In this document: in pieces, positions 1 to 8,421 of the stretch
Numbering within the stretch: position 1 is the first letter of the stretch
Layout: every line of letters begins with the position of its first letter
Notes under the pieces: model-generated
Database searches by the model: none
The model's input: only the letters and a program-made list of their open reading frames with translations
What the model was told of the DNA's origin: nothing
Position numbers and translations under genes: made by a program
Source of the DNA: JBDTVS01 sp040007095
GTDB lineage: Bacteria > Acidobacteriota > Vicinamibacteria > Vicinamibacterales > CAVVIG01
Length of the DNA stretch: 64,000 nucleotides
Reading direction: 5' to 3'
Assembly: GCA_040007095.1 (NCBI GenBank)
Contig: JBDTVS010000199.1
Coordinates: forward strand, 37,238 to 101,237

Positions 1-1473
1 GATCTCGACACGATGCTGGCCAGCTACCTGGTCGACGCCACCCGTTCCGGCCACACCCTCGAGGATCTCGCGCTCGAGCACACCAGCTACAAGGCGCTCG
101 CCGAAGCGGATCTCTGTGGGCGAGGCGCGAAGGCGGTGTCTCTGGCCGACATTCCGGCCGAGGCGGTGCTCGACTACGGGGGCGAGCGGGCCGACCTGGC
201 TGGCCAGCTCGCGCCGCTCCTTCGCGAGCTGATGGTCAACGGTCGGCTGACCGAGGTATATGAGACGTTGGAACGGCCGCTCATTCCGGTGCTGATCGCC
301 ATCGAGCGCGCCGGAGTCCGCATCGACGTCGAGGCGCTTGCCGCCCAGTCGCAGCGCATCGAGCGCGATCTGGCCCAGCGGACCGCGCAGATCTACGGAC
401 TGTCGGGCGGGGAATTCAACATCGGATCGCCGAAACAGCTGTCCGAGGTGCTCTTCGACAAGCTTCAGCTACCGGTCCTGAAACGAACCGGGACCTCTCG
501 CGCGCCGTCGACCGCCGTCGAGGTCCTGGAAGAGCTCGCACTCTCGCACGAGCTGCCGCGTCAGATCCTCGAATGGCGCAGCCTGATGAAGCTGAAGGGC
601 ACCTATATCGACGCCCTCCCCCAGCTGGTCAACCCGAATACGGGTCGCGTCCATACGTCCTTCAATCAAGCGGTGGCGGCGACCGGTCGCTTGAGCAGCA
701 GCGATCCCAACCTGCAGAACATTCCAATTCGCACCGAGCTCGGCCGGGAGATTCGGCGCGCCTTCATCGCCGACGAGGGCCACCTGCTCATCTCGGCGGA
801 CTACTCGCAAATCGAATTCCGCGTGCTCGCACACCTTGCCGACGACCCGGTGCTCATCGAAGCGTTCCGGCAGGGGGCGGACTTCCACGAGCAGACCGCG
901 GTCAAGATCTTCGGCGCCAACAGCGGTCGCGACAAGCACGAGCTGAGGAGCACCGCGAAGATGATCAACTACGCGCTGTTGTACGGCAAGACGGCGTTTA
1001 CCCTCGCCAAGGATATCGGCGTCACGCCGCAGGTCGCGCAGGAGTTCATCGACGCGTATTTCGCCGGCTTCCCGCGCGTCCGCGCGTTCATCGACCGGAC
1101 GCTCGACGAAGGCCGCGCCACAGGCATCGTCAAGACCATGTACGGGCGCAAACGGCTGATGCCAGAGCTGATGAGCCGCGACTTTCAGCGCCGATCCGCT
1201 GCCGAGCGCGAAGCGGTCAACCTCCCGATTCAGGGTTCGGCCGCCGACATCCTGAAACGCGCGATGATCGACGTGCACGCGGCGCTCGCCTCGCACCCCG
1301 GCGCGCGCATGATCCTGACGGTCCACGACGAACTGCTGTTCGAGGTGCGTGCCGACGAAGCGGAGGAAATCGCGGCCCTCGTGCGCGAACGCATGCAATC
1401 CGCCGCCGTCCTGGCCGTGCCGCTGACCGTCGACGTCGGGATCGGTCCCAACTGGAAAGACGCCAAACACTGA
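1..1473 (+). CDS. polA: DNA polymerase I, C-terminal part (5' end outside window)
   Basis: The reading frame is open from the first base, so about 490 C-terminal residues are present and the 5' nuclease domain lies outside the window. The first residues (DTMLASYLVDATRSGH) match the end of the 3'-5' exonuclease-like domain. The polymerase domain follows: motif A DYSQIEFRVLAH near base 800, motif B KMINYALLYGKT near 958 and motif C TVHDELLFEV near 1318. These hold the two catalytic Asp positions and the conserved Lys/Tyr of family A polymerases. It works in Okazaki-fragment processing and repair synthesis. The gene ends 83 bp before pcnB on the same strand. Identity is very secure; whether the exonuclease domain is active cannot be judged here. 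Confidence 0.97.
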   Translation, partial: DLDTMLASYLVDATRSGHTLEDLALEHTSYKALAEADLCGRGAKAVSLADIPAEAVLDYGGERADLAGQLAPLLRELMVNGRLTEVYETLERPLIPVLIAIERAGVRIDVEALAAQSQRIERDLAQRTAQIYGLSGGEFNIGSPKQLSEVLFDKLQLPVLKRTGTSRAPSTAVEVLEELALSHELPRQILEWRSLMKLKGTYIDALPQLVNPNTGRVHTSFNQAVAATGRLSSSDPNLQNIPIRTELGREIRRAFIADEGHLLISADYSQIEFRVLAHLADDPVLIEAFRQGADFHEQTAVKIFGANSGRDKHELRSTAKMINYALLYGKTAFTLAKDIGVTPQVAQEFIDAYFAGFPRVRAFIDRTLDEGRATGIVKTMYGRKRLMPELMSRDFQRRSAAEREAVNLPIQGSAADILKRAMIDVHAALASHPGARMILTVHDELLFEVRADEAEEIAALVRERMQSAAVLAVPLTVDVGIGPNWKDAKH

Positions 1474-1543
1474 CCAAAGGCGCCTCCAAAACACATAAGT
1501 CGCTGATTTATATACAGTTAGGGTGGCGTGTTTGGGTCTTTGG

Positions 1544-1549
1544 TACAAT
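1544..1549 (+). promoter_or_regulatory. Putative -10 element TACAAT before pcnB
   Basis: The hexamer TACAAT ends 7 nt before the ATG at 1557, so transcription would begin at or next to that ATG and give a leaderless message. An in-frame ATG at 1548 overlaps the hexamer and could not be used from this promoter. No good -35 box is visible 17 bp upstream. Inference only. Confidence 0.35.
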
Positions 1550-1556
1550 GCCGTCG

Positions 1557-2951
1557 ATGGTCGAACCACGGATCGTGCCTCGAGCCGAGCACGCGATCTC
1601 TCGGCGCGGGATCGACGCGGACGCGCTGAAGGTCCTCTACCGGCTTCGTCAGTTCGAGCACACCGCCTACCTCGTTGGCGGCAGCGTCCGCGACCTCCTG
1701 ATCGGCCGGCGTCCGAAGGATTTCGACATCGGCACGTCGGCGCATCCGTATCAGGTGAAGAAGCTCTTCAGAAACTGCTGGATCATTGGCCGTCGGTTTC
1801 GTCTGGCGCACGTGAAGTTCGGATCGAAGGTGATCGAGGTCGCCACGTTTCGACGGCAAGTGGCTCCCGGCGAAGAAGTGGTGGAGGACGGGGTGCCCGC
1901 GCCCGTGCATCATCTACCGTCCGGATCGTTTGACGACGCGAGTCATGAGCAGACGCTGCCACGGGCCGAGCCGACGAAAGAGACGGCTCCCGACGCCAAG
2001 AACGACCACCTGATTCATCACGACAACACCTTCGGCACGCCGGAACAGGACGCGTTTCGCCGCGATTTCACGATCAACGCGCTCTTTTACGACATTGCCA
2101 CCTTCTCGGTCATCGACTACGTGGACGGGCTCGAGGATCTGCAGGCGGGGATCGTCCGGTCGATTGGCGATCCCGAAGTCCGGTTTCGGGAGGATCCCGT
2201 CCGCATGATGCGCGCGGTGGCGCTGGCGGCTCGGCTCGACTTCACGATCGATCCGCAGAGCCTGGACGCCATTCAGATCCACCGCCACGAGATCGCGCGG
2301 AGCTCCGCGCCCCGCCTGCTGGAGGAGTACTACAAGATCCTGCGCGCCGGCGCGTCCGAGCGAACGTTCCGCGATCTCGCGCGCCTGGGATTGCTCGAGC
2401 CGATCTCCGAAGAGCTCCATCGCGGCGCCGCGGCATCGCTCTGGCGGTCGCTCGCCGAGCTCGACGCCTATCGGCGCCAGTTCGACTCGACACCCGACGT
2501 CCTGACCAATGCGATTCTGCTCGGCTGCTTGATTGTGCCGCTCGGGCTGATGCAGGGCGGCCGGGCGCACGGTGGTGTGAACGGTTTTCAGGCCCTGCCG
2601 GAAGGGCAGGACCGCCGGCGGCCCGCCGGACCGCAATTGGGTCAGCTGCCGCTGGCGCGGCGCGACATCGAGCGCCTCCGGCAGCTGCTCGGGCTGCAGC
2701 GACGGCTGCGTGATTTCTCGGCAAACCCGCGTGCCAAGCGTGCACTGACCCACCGCAGCGTCTTCCGGGAAGCGCTGGCCTGGTTGGAAATTCACGGGGA
2801 CTCCCCCGAGACGGTGGCGCACTGGAAGGCGTTGCTCGCGGAAGAGGAACCGACCGAGCCGGGGATCGAACCGGGACAGGTCGAACAAATCGTCCCGCGC
2901 CGCCGGCGCAGACGGCGCCGGCGCCGGCCCCACCCATCAGCCGGACACTAG
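1557..2951 (+). CDS. pcnB: Poly(A) polymerase / tRNA nucleotidyltransferase family protein
   Basis: This 464-residue class II nucleotidyltransferase adds nucleotides, probably A residues, to RNA 3' ends. The head domain has LVGGSVRDLLIGRRPKDFDIGT with the DxD metal-binding pair. It is followed by RRDFTINALFYD and the REDPVRMMRAVALAARL helix, which match E. coli PcnB more closely than CCA-adding enzymes. An inserted low-complexity stretch separates the two halves of the head domain. The C-terminus ends in a run of ten Arg, a plausible RNA-binding tail like that of PcnB. ATG 1557 was chosen because a TACAAT -10 box overlaps the alternative in-frame ATG at 1548. The TAG stop overlaps the end of repeat copy A. 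Confidence 0.88.
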   Translation: MVEPRIVPRAEHAISRRGIDADALKVLYRLRQFEHTAYLVGGSVRDLLIGRRPKDFDIGTSAHPYQVKKLFRNCWIIGRRFRLAHVKFGSKVIEVATFRRQVAPGEEVVEDGVPAPVHHLPSGSFDDASHEQTLPRAEPTKETAPDAKNDHLIHHDNTFGTPEQDAFRRDFTINALFYDIATFSVIDYVDGLEDLQAGIVRSIGDPEVRFREDPVRMMRAVALAARLDFTIDPQSLDAIQIHRHEIARSSAPRLLEEYYKILRAGASERTFRDLARLGLLEPISEELHRGAAASLWRSLAELDAYRRQFDSTPDVLTNAILLGCLIVPLGLMQGGRAHGGVNGFQALPEGQDRRRPAGPQLGQLPLARRDIERLRQLLGLQRRLRDFSANPRAKRALTHRSVFREALAWLEIHGDSPETVAHWKALLAEEEPTEPGIEPGQVEQIVPRRRRRRRRRRPHPSAGH

Positions 2952-3092
2952 CAGCCCCTGGCAAGAGTCCGTCTGCATTCGGCGAGCGCTGCATCCCGCC
3001 TGGCGGCGTTGCTCCTCCCTCAGATACTCCCGGTATCCTCGGTCGTCGCGCCTTGCCATGCGGGCGCCGCGCGCCGGAAGCCGTGTACTAAA
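2948..3092 (+). repeat. Interspersed inverted-repeat element, copy A
   Basis: This belongs to the family also present at 8239-8396, 10105-10270, 19906-20070 and 22627-22721. It starts CTAGCAGCCC, over the pcnB stop codon, and ends with the complement of TTAG. The conserved core runs through GCATCCCGCC, GCGTTGCTCC and ACTCCCGGTAT to GCGCCTTGCC. It is the most diverged full-length copy. It lies between two convergent genes. No protein-coding capacity is evident. Confidence 0.8.
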
Positions 3093-3161
3093 TCATCGAA
3101 CGCAGGACACTAGCTGCTGAAAAACGCGCTGAAGTGAAAAGGTAGAACAGCAACCTGCCGG

Positions 3162-3890
3162 TTACGCCGTTTCCTCGATGGTCTTGTACGACGTGGCGAG
3201 ACCGCAGGCGATGAGCAGCTTGATAATCGGCCACGCGGGGTCGATCTCGCTGGCCTTGAAGCTGAACTTCGGGCTGCGCGGAAACCCGTGATGGTTGTTG
3301 TGGAGACCTTCGCCGCCGGTCAACAGCGCCAGGAAGCGCAGATTGGTCGCGGTGTTGTTGAAGTTCCTGTAGCCGACGGAATGACAGAGTCCGTTGATCG
3401 AGGACGAGAGCACGAACACATACATCACCGCGTGTATGCCGGCGGCGACCAGCGCCCACCAGCCCATGATCGCGCACAGCAACCCGGTCCCAATCGAGAG
3501 GCCGAGCAGGCCTTTGTTGAAGAACGTGCGGTCCCACCAATCCTCGTTGATGTCGCGCGCGTAGCGCTCGATCACTTCCTTGTTCTTCGCTTCCTTGACG
3601 TAGAGGAACACGTTGCCGAGTTGGACGGACCAGAATCCCATCAGCTGCGGGCTGTGCGGATCCCCCTCTTCGTCGGTGAACGCGTGATGCTTGCGGTGAA
3701 CCGCCACCCATTCCTTGGTGCAGAGCCCGGTCGTCAGCCACAGGGAGAACCGGAACACGAACGAAACGGCGGGATGCAAAACCAGCGCGCGATGCGTCGC
3801 GGACCGATGGAGGTAGATCGTCGTACCCATCACGGCAACCTGAATCAGGATGGCCGCGACGATGAGGCTCATCAAGAAGGAAAATAGCAT
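3162..3890 (-). CDS. Membrane fatty acid (acyl-CoA delta-9 type) desaturase
   Basis: This 242-residue integral membrane di-iron enzyme would introduce a cis double bond into saturated acyl chains. Three His boxes are visible: HRSATHR near residue 28, HRKHHAF near 65 and HNNHHGFPRSP near 198, with hydrophobic segments between them. The order and spacing match stearoyl-CoA/delta-9 desaturases. It is shorter than many relatives (about 300 residues) but no His box is missing. The start is supported by GGAGGG six bases upstream. It is a single gene, convergent with pcnB across repeat A. Electron donors are not encoded nearby. Confidence 0.93.
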   Translation of the reverse strand: MLFSFLMSLIVAAILIQVAVMGTTIYLHRSATHRALVLHPAVSFVFRFSLWLTTGLCTKEWVAVHRKHHAFTDEEGDPHSPQLMGFWSVQLGNVFLYVKEAKNKEVIERYARDINEDWWDRTFFNKGLLGLSIGTGLLCAIMGWWALVAAGIHAVMYVFVLSSSINGLCHSVGYRNFNNTATNLRFLALLTGGEGLHNNHHGFPRSPKFSFKASEIDPAWPIIKLLIACGLATSYKTIEETA

Positions 3891-4050
3891 CCGTTGCCCT
3901 CCGAAGAACGCCCGTCCGCGGTGATATCGCCGGCCTGGCCGGGAACGCCACGGACCAAACGGGCCACTCTAGCACGGAACGCTCGGCATCCTCGGGCCTT
4001 GGGGCGCGCGACGAGGCGGATGTCCCAACGGACGAGGCCTGAACGCGCGG

Positions 4051-5151
4051 TTATCCGTGTCGCCGCTCGAACTCCTTCATGAAATCGACGAGCGCGGCCA
4101 CTCCGTTCTCCGGAAAGGCGTTGTAGATCGACGCGCGCATGCCGCCCACAGCGCGGTGCCCCTTGAGGCCGTCCAACCCCGCCGCGGTGGCCTCGGCGAC
4201 GAATCGCTTCTCGAGATCCTCGGTGGCCAGGCGGAACGTCACGTTCATCCGAGACCGGTCGGCCGCCGCCGCCGTGCCCCGATAGAAACCGGTGCGGTCG
4301 ATCTCGGCATAGAGCGTGGCGGCCTTTCGTTCGTTGACGCGTTCGATGGCGACGAGTCCACCTTGAGCGAGGAGCCATTTCATCACCAGGCCGAGCGCAT
4401 AAATTGCGAAGACCGGCGGCGTGTTGTAGAGCGAACCGTGCTCGGCGGCTACGGCGTAGCTCATCATCGTCGGCAATGACGACTTCCGAGCGGCCGCGCG
4501 GCGAACGAGATCGTCGCGAATGATGACGAGGGTGACGCCCGCCGGGCCCATGTTCTTTTGTGCGCCCGCGTACACGAGCGCATGGCGCCGGATGTCGAGC
4601 GGCCGGCTGAACATGTCAGAGGACGTATCACTGACGAGCGCGACGTCTCCGACGTCCGGCAGCCGCCGGTACTGCGTGCCCTCGATCGTGTTGTTCGAGG
4701 TGATGTGGACGTACGCCGCGCCGGGCGAGAACGTCATCTCGCGTTGCTCGGGAATGCGCGCGTAGCGCTCGGCCTTGGTCGACGCGGCGATGTGCACCTG
4801 GCCGACCTTGCGGGCCTCGTCGATCGCCTTCTCTGCCCACGACCCGGCGTCTATGTAGTCGGCGACAAGACCCGCGTCGAGCAGGTTCATCGGCACCATC
4901 GAGAACTGCAGGCTGGCACCACCTTGCAGAAACAGCACGCGGTAGTTGTCGGGGATATCCGCCAGGGCGCGGATGTCAGTCTCCGCCTGCGCCATGATCG
5001 ATTCGAGCGTCTTCGAACGGTGGCTGATTTCGAGAATGGACATCCCGACGCCGGGCAACGCGATGAGATCGCGCTGAATCTCCTCGAGGACGGGCATCGG
5101 CAGCACAGCGGGACCGGCGGCGAAGTTGTAGATGCGGGAAGTGATCGGCAT
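4051..5151 (-). CDS. serC: Phosphoserine aminotransferase
   Basis: This 366-residue class V PLP enzyme makes 3-phosphoserine from 3-phosphohydroxypyruvate and glutamate in serine biosynthesis. The N-terminus IYNFAAGPAVLPMPVLEE is diagnostic, followed by FLQGGASLQFSMVPMNLL and the lysine-containing YAGAQKNMGPAGVTLVI. The C-terminal GLDGLKGHRAVGGMRASIYNAFP is also typical of SerC. The ATG at 5151 has AAAGAG about seven bases upstream; a longer start at 5172 adds MCSKRDA, which is not conserved. The DUF1015 gene lies upstream on the same strand, a known association with serine biosynthesis genes, but a 220-bp repeat-bearing gap separates them. Confidence 0.95.
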   Translation of the reverse strand: MPITSRIYNFAAGPAVLPMPVLEEIQRDLIALPGVGMSILEISHRSKTLESIMAQAETDIRALADIPDNYRVLFLQGGASLQFSMVPMNLLDAGLVADYIDAGSWAEKAIDEARKVGQVHIAASTKAERYARIPEQREMTFSPGAAYVHITSNNTIEGTQYRRLPDVGDVALVSDTSSDMFSRPLDIRRHALVYAGAQKNMGPAGVTLVIIRDDLVRRAAARKSSLPTMMSYAVAAEHGSLYNTPPVFAIYALGLVMKWLLAQGGLVAIERVNERKAATLYAEIDRTGFYRGTAAAADRSRMNVTFRLATEDLEKRFVAEATAAGLDGLKGHRAVGGMRASIYNAFPENGVAALVDFMKEFERRHG

Positions 5152-5183
5152 GGCGTCTCTTTTCGAGCACAATCAGAAAATCA

Positions 5184-5253
5184 CAATGCAACCGCGAAAT
5201 CACGAAGACACGAAAAACCAACAGATCCTTCGTTTTCTCGTGCTTTCGTCGCC
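5184..5253. repeat. ACCACGAAA-type inverted repeat, copy 1
   Basis: The left arm reads GCAACCGCGAAATCACGAAG and the right arm is its imperfect complement, TCTCGTGCTTTCGTCG. Related copies lie at 25989-26080 and 33203-33277, with fragments near 19845 and 42005. It sits between serC and the DUF1015 gene and could fold into a long hairpin. Confidence 0.7.
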
Positions 5254-5374
5254 AACATCTTCACGGACTGGCCGGGTTGCAACGAAGGATGGCCACGTGA
5301 CACGGTTGCTCCCCCGAATTCTCTGGCCGCGGCAAGGGGACGGACGGGCGGCGGCAATCTAAAGAGATCGTCCA

Positions 5375-6607
5375 CTAGATGAGGTGTATCAATAAACCAT
5401 CTCTCAACTTGGGCTCGAACCACGTCGACTTCGGCGGCATGATTTCGCCGGCGTCCGAGACCGCCATCAGATCGCCGATGCTGACGGGAAACAGCGAGAA
5501 CGCGACCGCGGCCGCGCCGGAATCGACTCGCCGTTCCAGCTCACGCGTTCCGCGGGCGCCGCCGACGAAGTCGATCCGGGGGTCGGTGCGAACGTCGCCG
5601 ACCTGCAGAATCGATTCCAGCAGCTGACTCTGCAGGATGCTCACGTCCAGCGAGCGGATGGGATCGGCAGAATCCGGGCGGACGCGCGGCCGGAGCGTAT
5701 GCCAGGAGTGTTCGAGATACATCGCGATCTCGCCGCGACGGGCCGGCGCCGCGGCACCAGGCGCGACGTCGAATCGCTGTCGAAGCTCGGTCATGAAATC
5801 CCGGGGCTCGAGCGTTCCAAAGTCCCGCACCGTCCGGTGATAGGGCAGAATCTGCACCTGATCGTGGGGAAACGCCACACCCAGCATGGTCCCGCTGTCG
5901 GCGTCGCCCCCGGGCGACAACCGGGGAATCGCGCGATCGCGAATCTCCTGCCGGGCGCGCGCGGCGCTGGCCGCCCGATGATGCCCGTCGGCGATATACA
6001 GCGCCGGAATCTCTGCAAACGCGGCCACGAGCGCATCGCGGTCGTGGCCGCCGAGGCGCCACAGCGTGTGTCGAACGCCGTCGGCTGCGTCGATGTCGAA
6101 CAACGGACTGCCCTTCGAAGCCTGTGCCACGAGGGTGTCGATCGCCGCCTGTCCGCGGTGCACCATGAACACCGGGCCGGTCTGAGCACCGAGCGCGAGC
6201 ATATGACGCGTGCGGTCGTCTTCCTTGTCGCGCCGCGTCCGCTCGTGCTTCTTGATGATGCCGCGGTCGTACTCGTCGAGCGAAAAGCAGGCGGCCACTC
6301 CGGTCTGCTCGTGCGGGCCCTGACGCAAGCGATACAAGTACACGCTCGGCTCGCCTTCGACGACCAGCACGGTCTGTTTCAGCTCTTCGAAGTTCCGGAC
6401 CGCGCGTGCGTACACCTCGTCGGCATGTGGATCGGCGTCGGGTGGCAGCTCGAGCTCGGCGCGCGACACGCGCAGAAAGCTCAACGGGTTGTCACCGGCC
6501 TGCGCGCGTGCCTCCTCGGTCGTGACCACGTCGTAGGGAACGGCCGCCACGCGGGCGGCGTCCCCCGGGTACGGACGTAACGCACGAAACGGTGTCAGCG
6601 TCGCCAT
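5375..6607 (-). CDS. DUF1015 family protein
   Basis: This 410-residue soluble protein of unknown activity belongs to the DUF1015 family, often found beside serine biosynthesis genes. Recognisable blocks are the N-terminal FRALRPYPGDAARVAAVPYDVV, the central KHERTRRDKEDDRTRHMLAL, and ALYIADGHHRAASAARA, whose DGHHR is the family hallmark. The frame stays open another 1 kb upstream, but that part is antisense to the peptidase gene, so the ATG at 6607 giving MATLTPFRALRPYPGD is taken. It is divergent from the M28 peptidase, with only 60 bp between the two starts. Confidence 0.88.
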   Translation of the reverse strand: MATLTPFRALRPYPGDAARVAAVPYDVVTTEEARAQAGDNPLSFLRVSRAELELPPDADPHADEVYARAVRNFEELKQTVLVVEGEPSVYLYRLRQGPHEQTGVAACFSLDEYDRGIIKKHERTRRDKEDDRTRHMLALGAQTGPVFMVHRGQAAIDTLVAQASKGSPLFDIDAADGVRHTLWRLGGHDRDALVAAFAEIPALYIADGHHRAASAARARQEIRDRAIPRLSPGGDADSGTMLGVAFPHDQVQILPYHRTVRDFGTLEPRDFMTELRQRFDVAPGAAAPARRGEIAMYLEHSWHTLRPRVRPDSADPIRSLDVSILQSQLLESILQVGDVRTDPRIDFVGGARGTRELERRVDSGAAAVAFSLFPVSIGDLMAVSDAGEIMPPKSTWFEPKLRDGLLIHLI

Positions 6608-6667
6608 GGAACCTTGAATTATGTCACGCCAGCCGGTACAGTCCTCGCCGATGGAGGTTCGCGCGTC

Positions 6668-8242
6668 ATGAAATTCCACCGCACGCCCGTGCTGGTTGTC
6701 TTCCTCGCAGCGCTCTCGGTGCTGCCGTTGGCCGCTCAATGGTCCGCAAACGACAAAGTGGACCTCGATGCGGTCTATCGGATCAAGGAAGAAGGGCTGC
6801 AGCGTTCGAAAGTGATGGAGATCACGAGCTACCTCACCGACGTCTATGGTCCACGGCTCACCGGTTCGCCGAATTTCAAAGAGGCCGCCGACTGGACGCA
6901 GAAGACGCTGAAGGAATGGGGCCTGGCCAGCATCCACGTCGAACCATTTCCATTCGGACGCGGCTGGCAGAACCAGCGGTTCGTCGCCATGGCGGTGACG
7001 CCGCGCGCTTATCCGCTCATCGGCTTCCCCAAAGCCTGGACACCCGGCACCAATGGACCGATCACGGGCGACGCGGTACAGGCGATCATCCAGTCGGATC
7101 GGGACTTCGACACCTGGCGCGGCAAGCTCCGCGGCAAGTTCGTGCTGACGGCGCAAATGCGTCAGGTCGCCGCGCGCTTCGATCCGCTGGCCCGCCGCTT
7201 CAGCGACAACGAGCTTGCTGATTTGTCCAGGCAGCCCGCGACCGCCGGCCGCGGCAGGGGCGGCCCGCCTGCCGGGGCACCCAACCCTCAGGAGTTCGCG
7301 CGGAAACGGATGCAATTCTTCGTGGACGAAGGCGTCGCCGCGCTGCTCGAGCCGAGCACGAACGGAGACGGCGGCACGTTCTTCGTGCAGGCCGCTCCGA
7401 ACGTCACACGCGATCCGAAAGAGGCGGCGCAGGCACCGCAGGTCGTGCTGTCGGTCGAACAATACGGGCGGCTGCTGCGCACGCTCGACAAGAAAGTGCC
7501 GATCACCCTGCAAATGGACATCGACAGCCGCTTCTACGACGACGACCTCAACGCCTTCAACATCGTCGCGGAACTGCCGGGCACCGATAAAGCGGACGAA
7601 GTCGTCATGCTCGGCGCCCATTTCGATTCATGGCATGCGGGAACCGGAGCGACCGACAATGCGGCGGGATCCGCTGTCATGATGGAGGCGATGCGGATTC
7701 TCAAAACCAGCGGTCTCAGGCTGCGGCGGACCGTGCGCCTGGCGCTGTGGGGTGGCGAGGAAGAAGGGCTGCTCGGTTCGGCCGCCTACGTTCGAGCGCA
7801 TTTCGCGGACCGGGCGACGATGGCGCTGAAGGCGGAGCACGCGAAGCTATCCGGCTATTTCAACGTCGACAACGGCACCGGCGGAATTCGCGGCGTGTAC
7901 CTCCAGGGTCACGAAGCCGTCGCCCCGATCTTCCAGAGCTGGATGGAACCGTTCAAGAACGTCGGCATGACGACGCTGGCGATCCGCAGCACCGGGGGCA
8001 CCGACCACACGTCGTATGACGCGGTCGGACTGCCGGGGTTTCAGTTCATCCAGGATCCAGTGGAGTACGACTCGCGGACGCATCATTCCAACCAGGACGT
8101 CTACGAACGCATTCAGCCGGATGACATGATGCGCAACGCCGTCATCGTCGCGTCGTTCGCCTACCACGCGGCGAATCGAGACGAGAAGCTTCCCCGTAAG
8201 CCCCTGCCGCGAGCGCAGCCGGCGGGCCGGGGAGGACCTTAG
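6668..8242 (+). CDS. Secreted M28 family metallopeptidase
   Basis: This 524-residue exported zinc aminopeptidase-like enzyme begins with a signal peptide (MKFHRTPVLVVFLAALSVLPLAAQ). The M28 zinc-site motifs are clear: GAHFDSWHAGTGATDNAAGS with the first His and the bridging Asp, LWGGEEEGLLGS with the catalytic and ligand Glu, a later Asp in NVDNGTGG, and a C-terminal His in DSRTHHSNQD. A PA-like insert probably lies around residues 130-270, in the region containing a Gly/Pro-rich loop. The start has GGAGG 9 bp upstream. The TAG stop coincides with the end of repeat copy B. It probably degrades extracytoplasmic peptides along with the other peptidases in the window. Confidence 0.93.
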   Translation: MKFHRTPVLVVFLAALSVLPLAAQWSANDKVDLDAVYRIKEEGLQRSKVMEITSYLTDVYGPRLTGSPNFKEAADWTQKTLKEWGLASIHVEPFPFGRGWQNQRFVAMAVTPRAYPLIGFPKAWTPGTNGPITGDAVQAIIQSDRDFDTWRGKLRGKFVLTAQMRQVAARFDPLARRFSDNELADLSRQPATAGRGRGGPPAGAPNPQEFARKRMQFFVDEGVAALLEPSTNGDGGTFFVQAAPNVTRDPKEAAQAPQVVLSVEQYGRLLRTLDKKVPITLQMDIDSRFYDDDLNAFNIVAELPGTDKADEVVMLGAHFDSWHAGTGATDNAAGSAVMMEAMRILKTSGLRLRRTVRLALWGGEEEGLLGSAAYVRAHFADRATMALKAEHAKLSGYFNVDNGTGGIRGVYLQGHEAVAPIFQSWMEPFKNVGMTTLAIRSTGGTDHTSYDAVGLPGFQFIQDPVEYDSRTHHSNQDVYERIQPDDMMRNAVIVASFAYHAANRDEKLPRKPLPRAQPAGRGGP

Positions 8243-8396
8243 GGCCTGTCAATGAACAAGGTGTGCAGTGTAGGCGTCGAGGCGCCCGCCCGGCAAGGCG
8301 CGAGAAGCGCGCATACCGGGCGTATGCAAGCGACGAGCAACGAAGCCCGGCGGGATGCCTCGGCGGCCACACTGTCAGAACTCAGAAGGCCCCGTC
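8239..8396 (-). repeat. Interspersed inverted-repeat element, copy B
   Basis: This is the reverse orientation of copy D (19906-20070) and has the same end type, CTTAGGGCCTG followed by ACAAGGTGTGCAGTGT. The core contains the GCATACCGGGCGTATGC palindrome. One end forms the TAG stop codon of the M28 gene. It lies between convergent genes (M28 and malQ). Confidence 0.85.
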
Positions 8397-8421
8397 AACA
8401 CGACGTCGTGTGCGGGCATCG

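Noticed and set aside
6608..7621. N-terminal extension of the DUF1015 frame by 338 codons
   Set aside because: The extension is antisense to the M28 peptidase gene and unlike any DUF1015 protein; the ATG at 6607 gives the conserved start.
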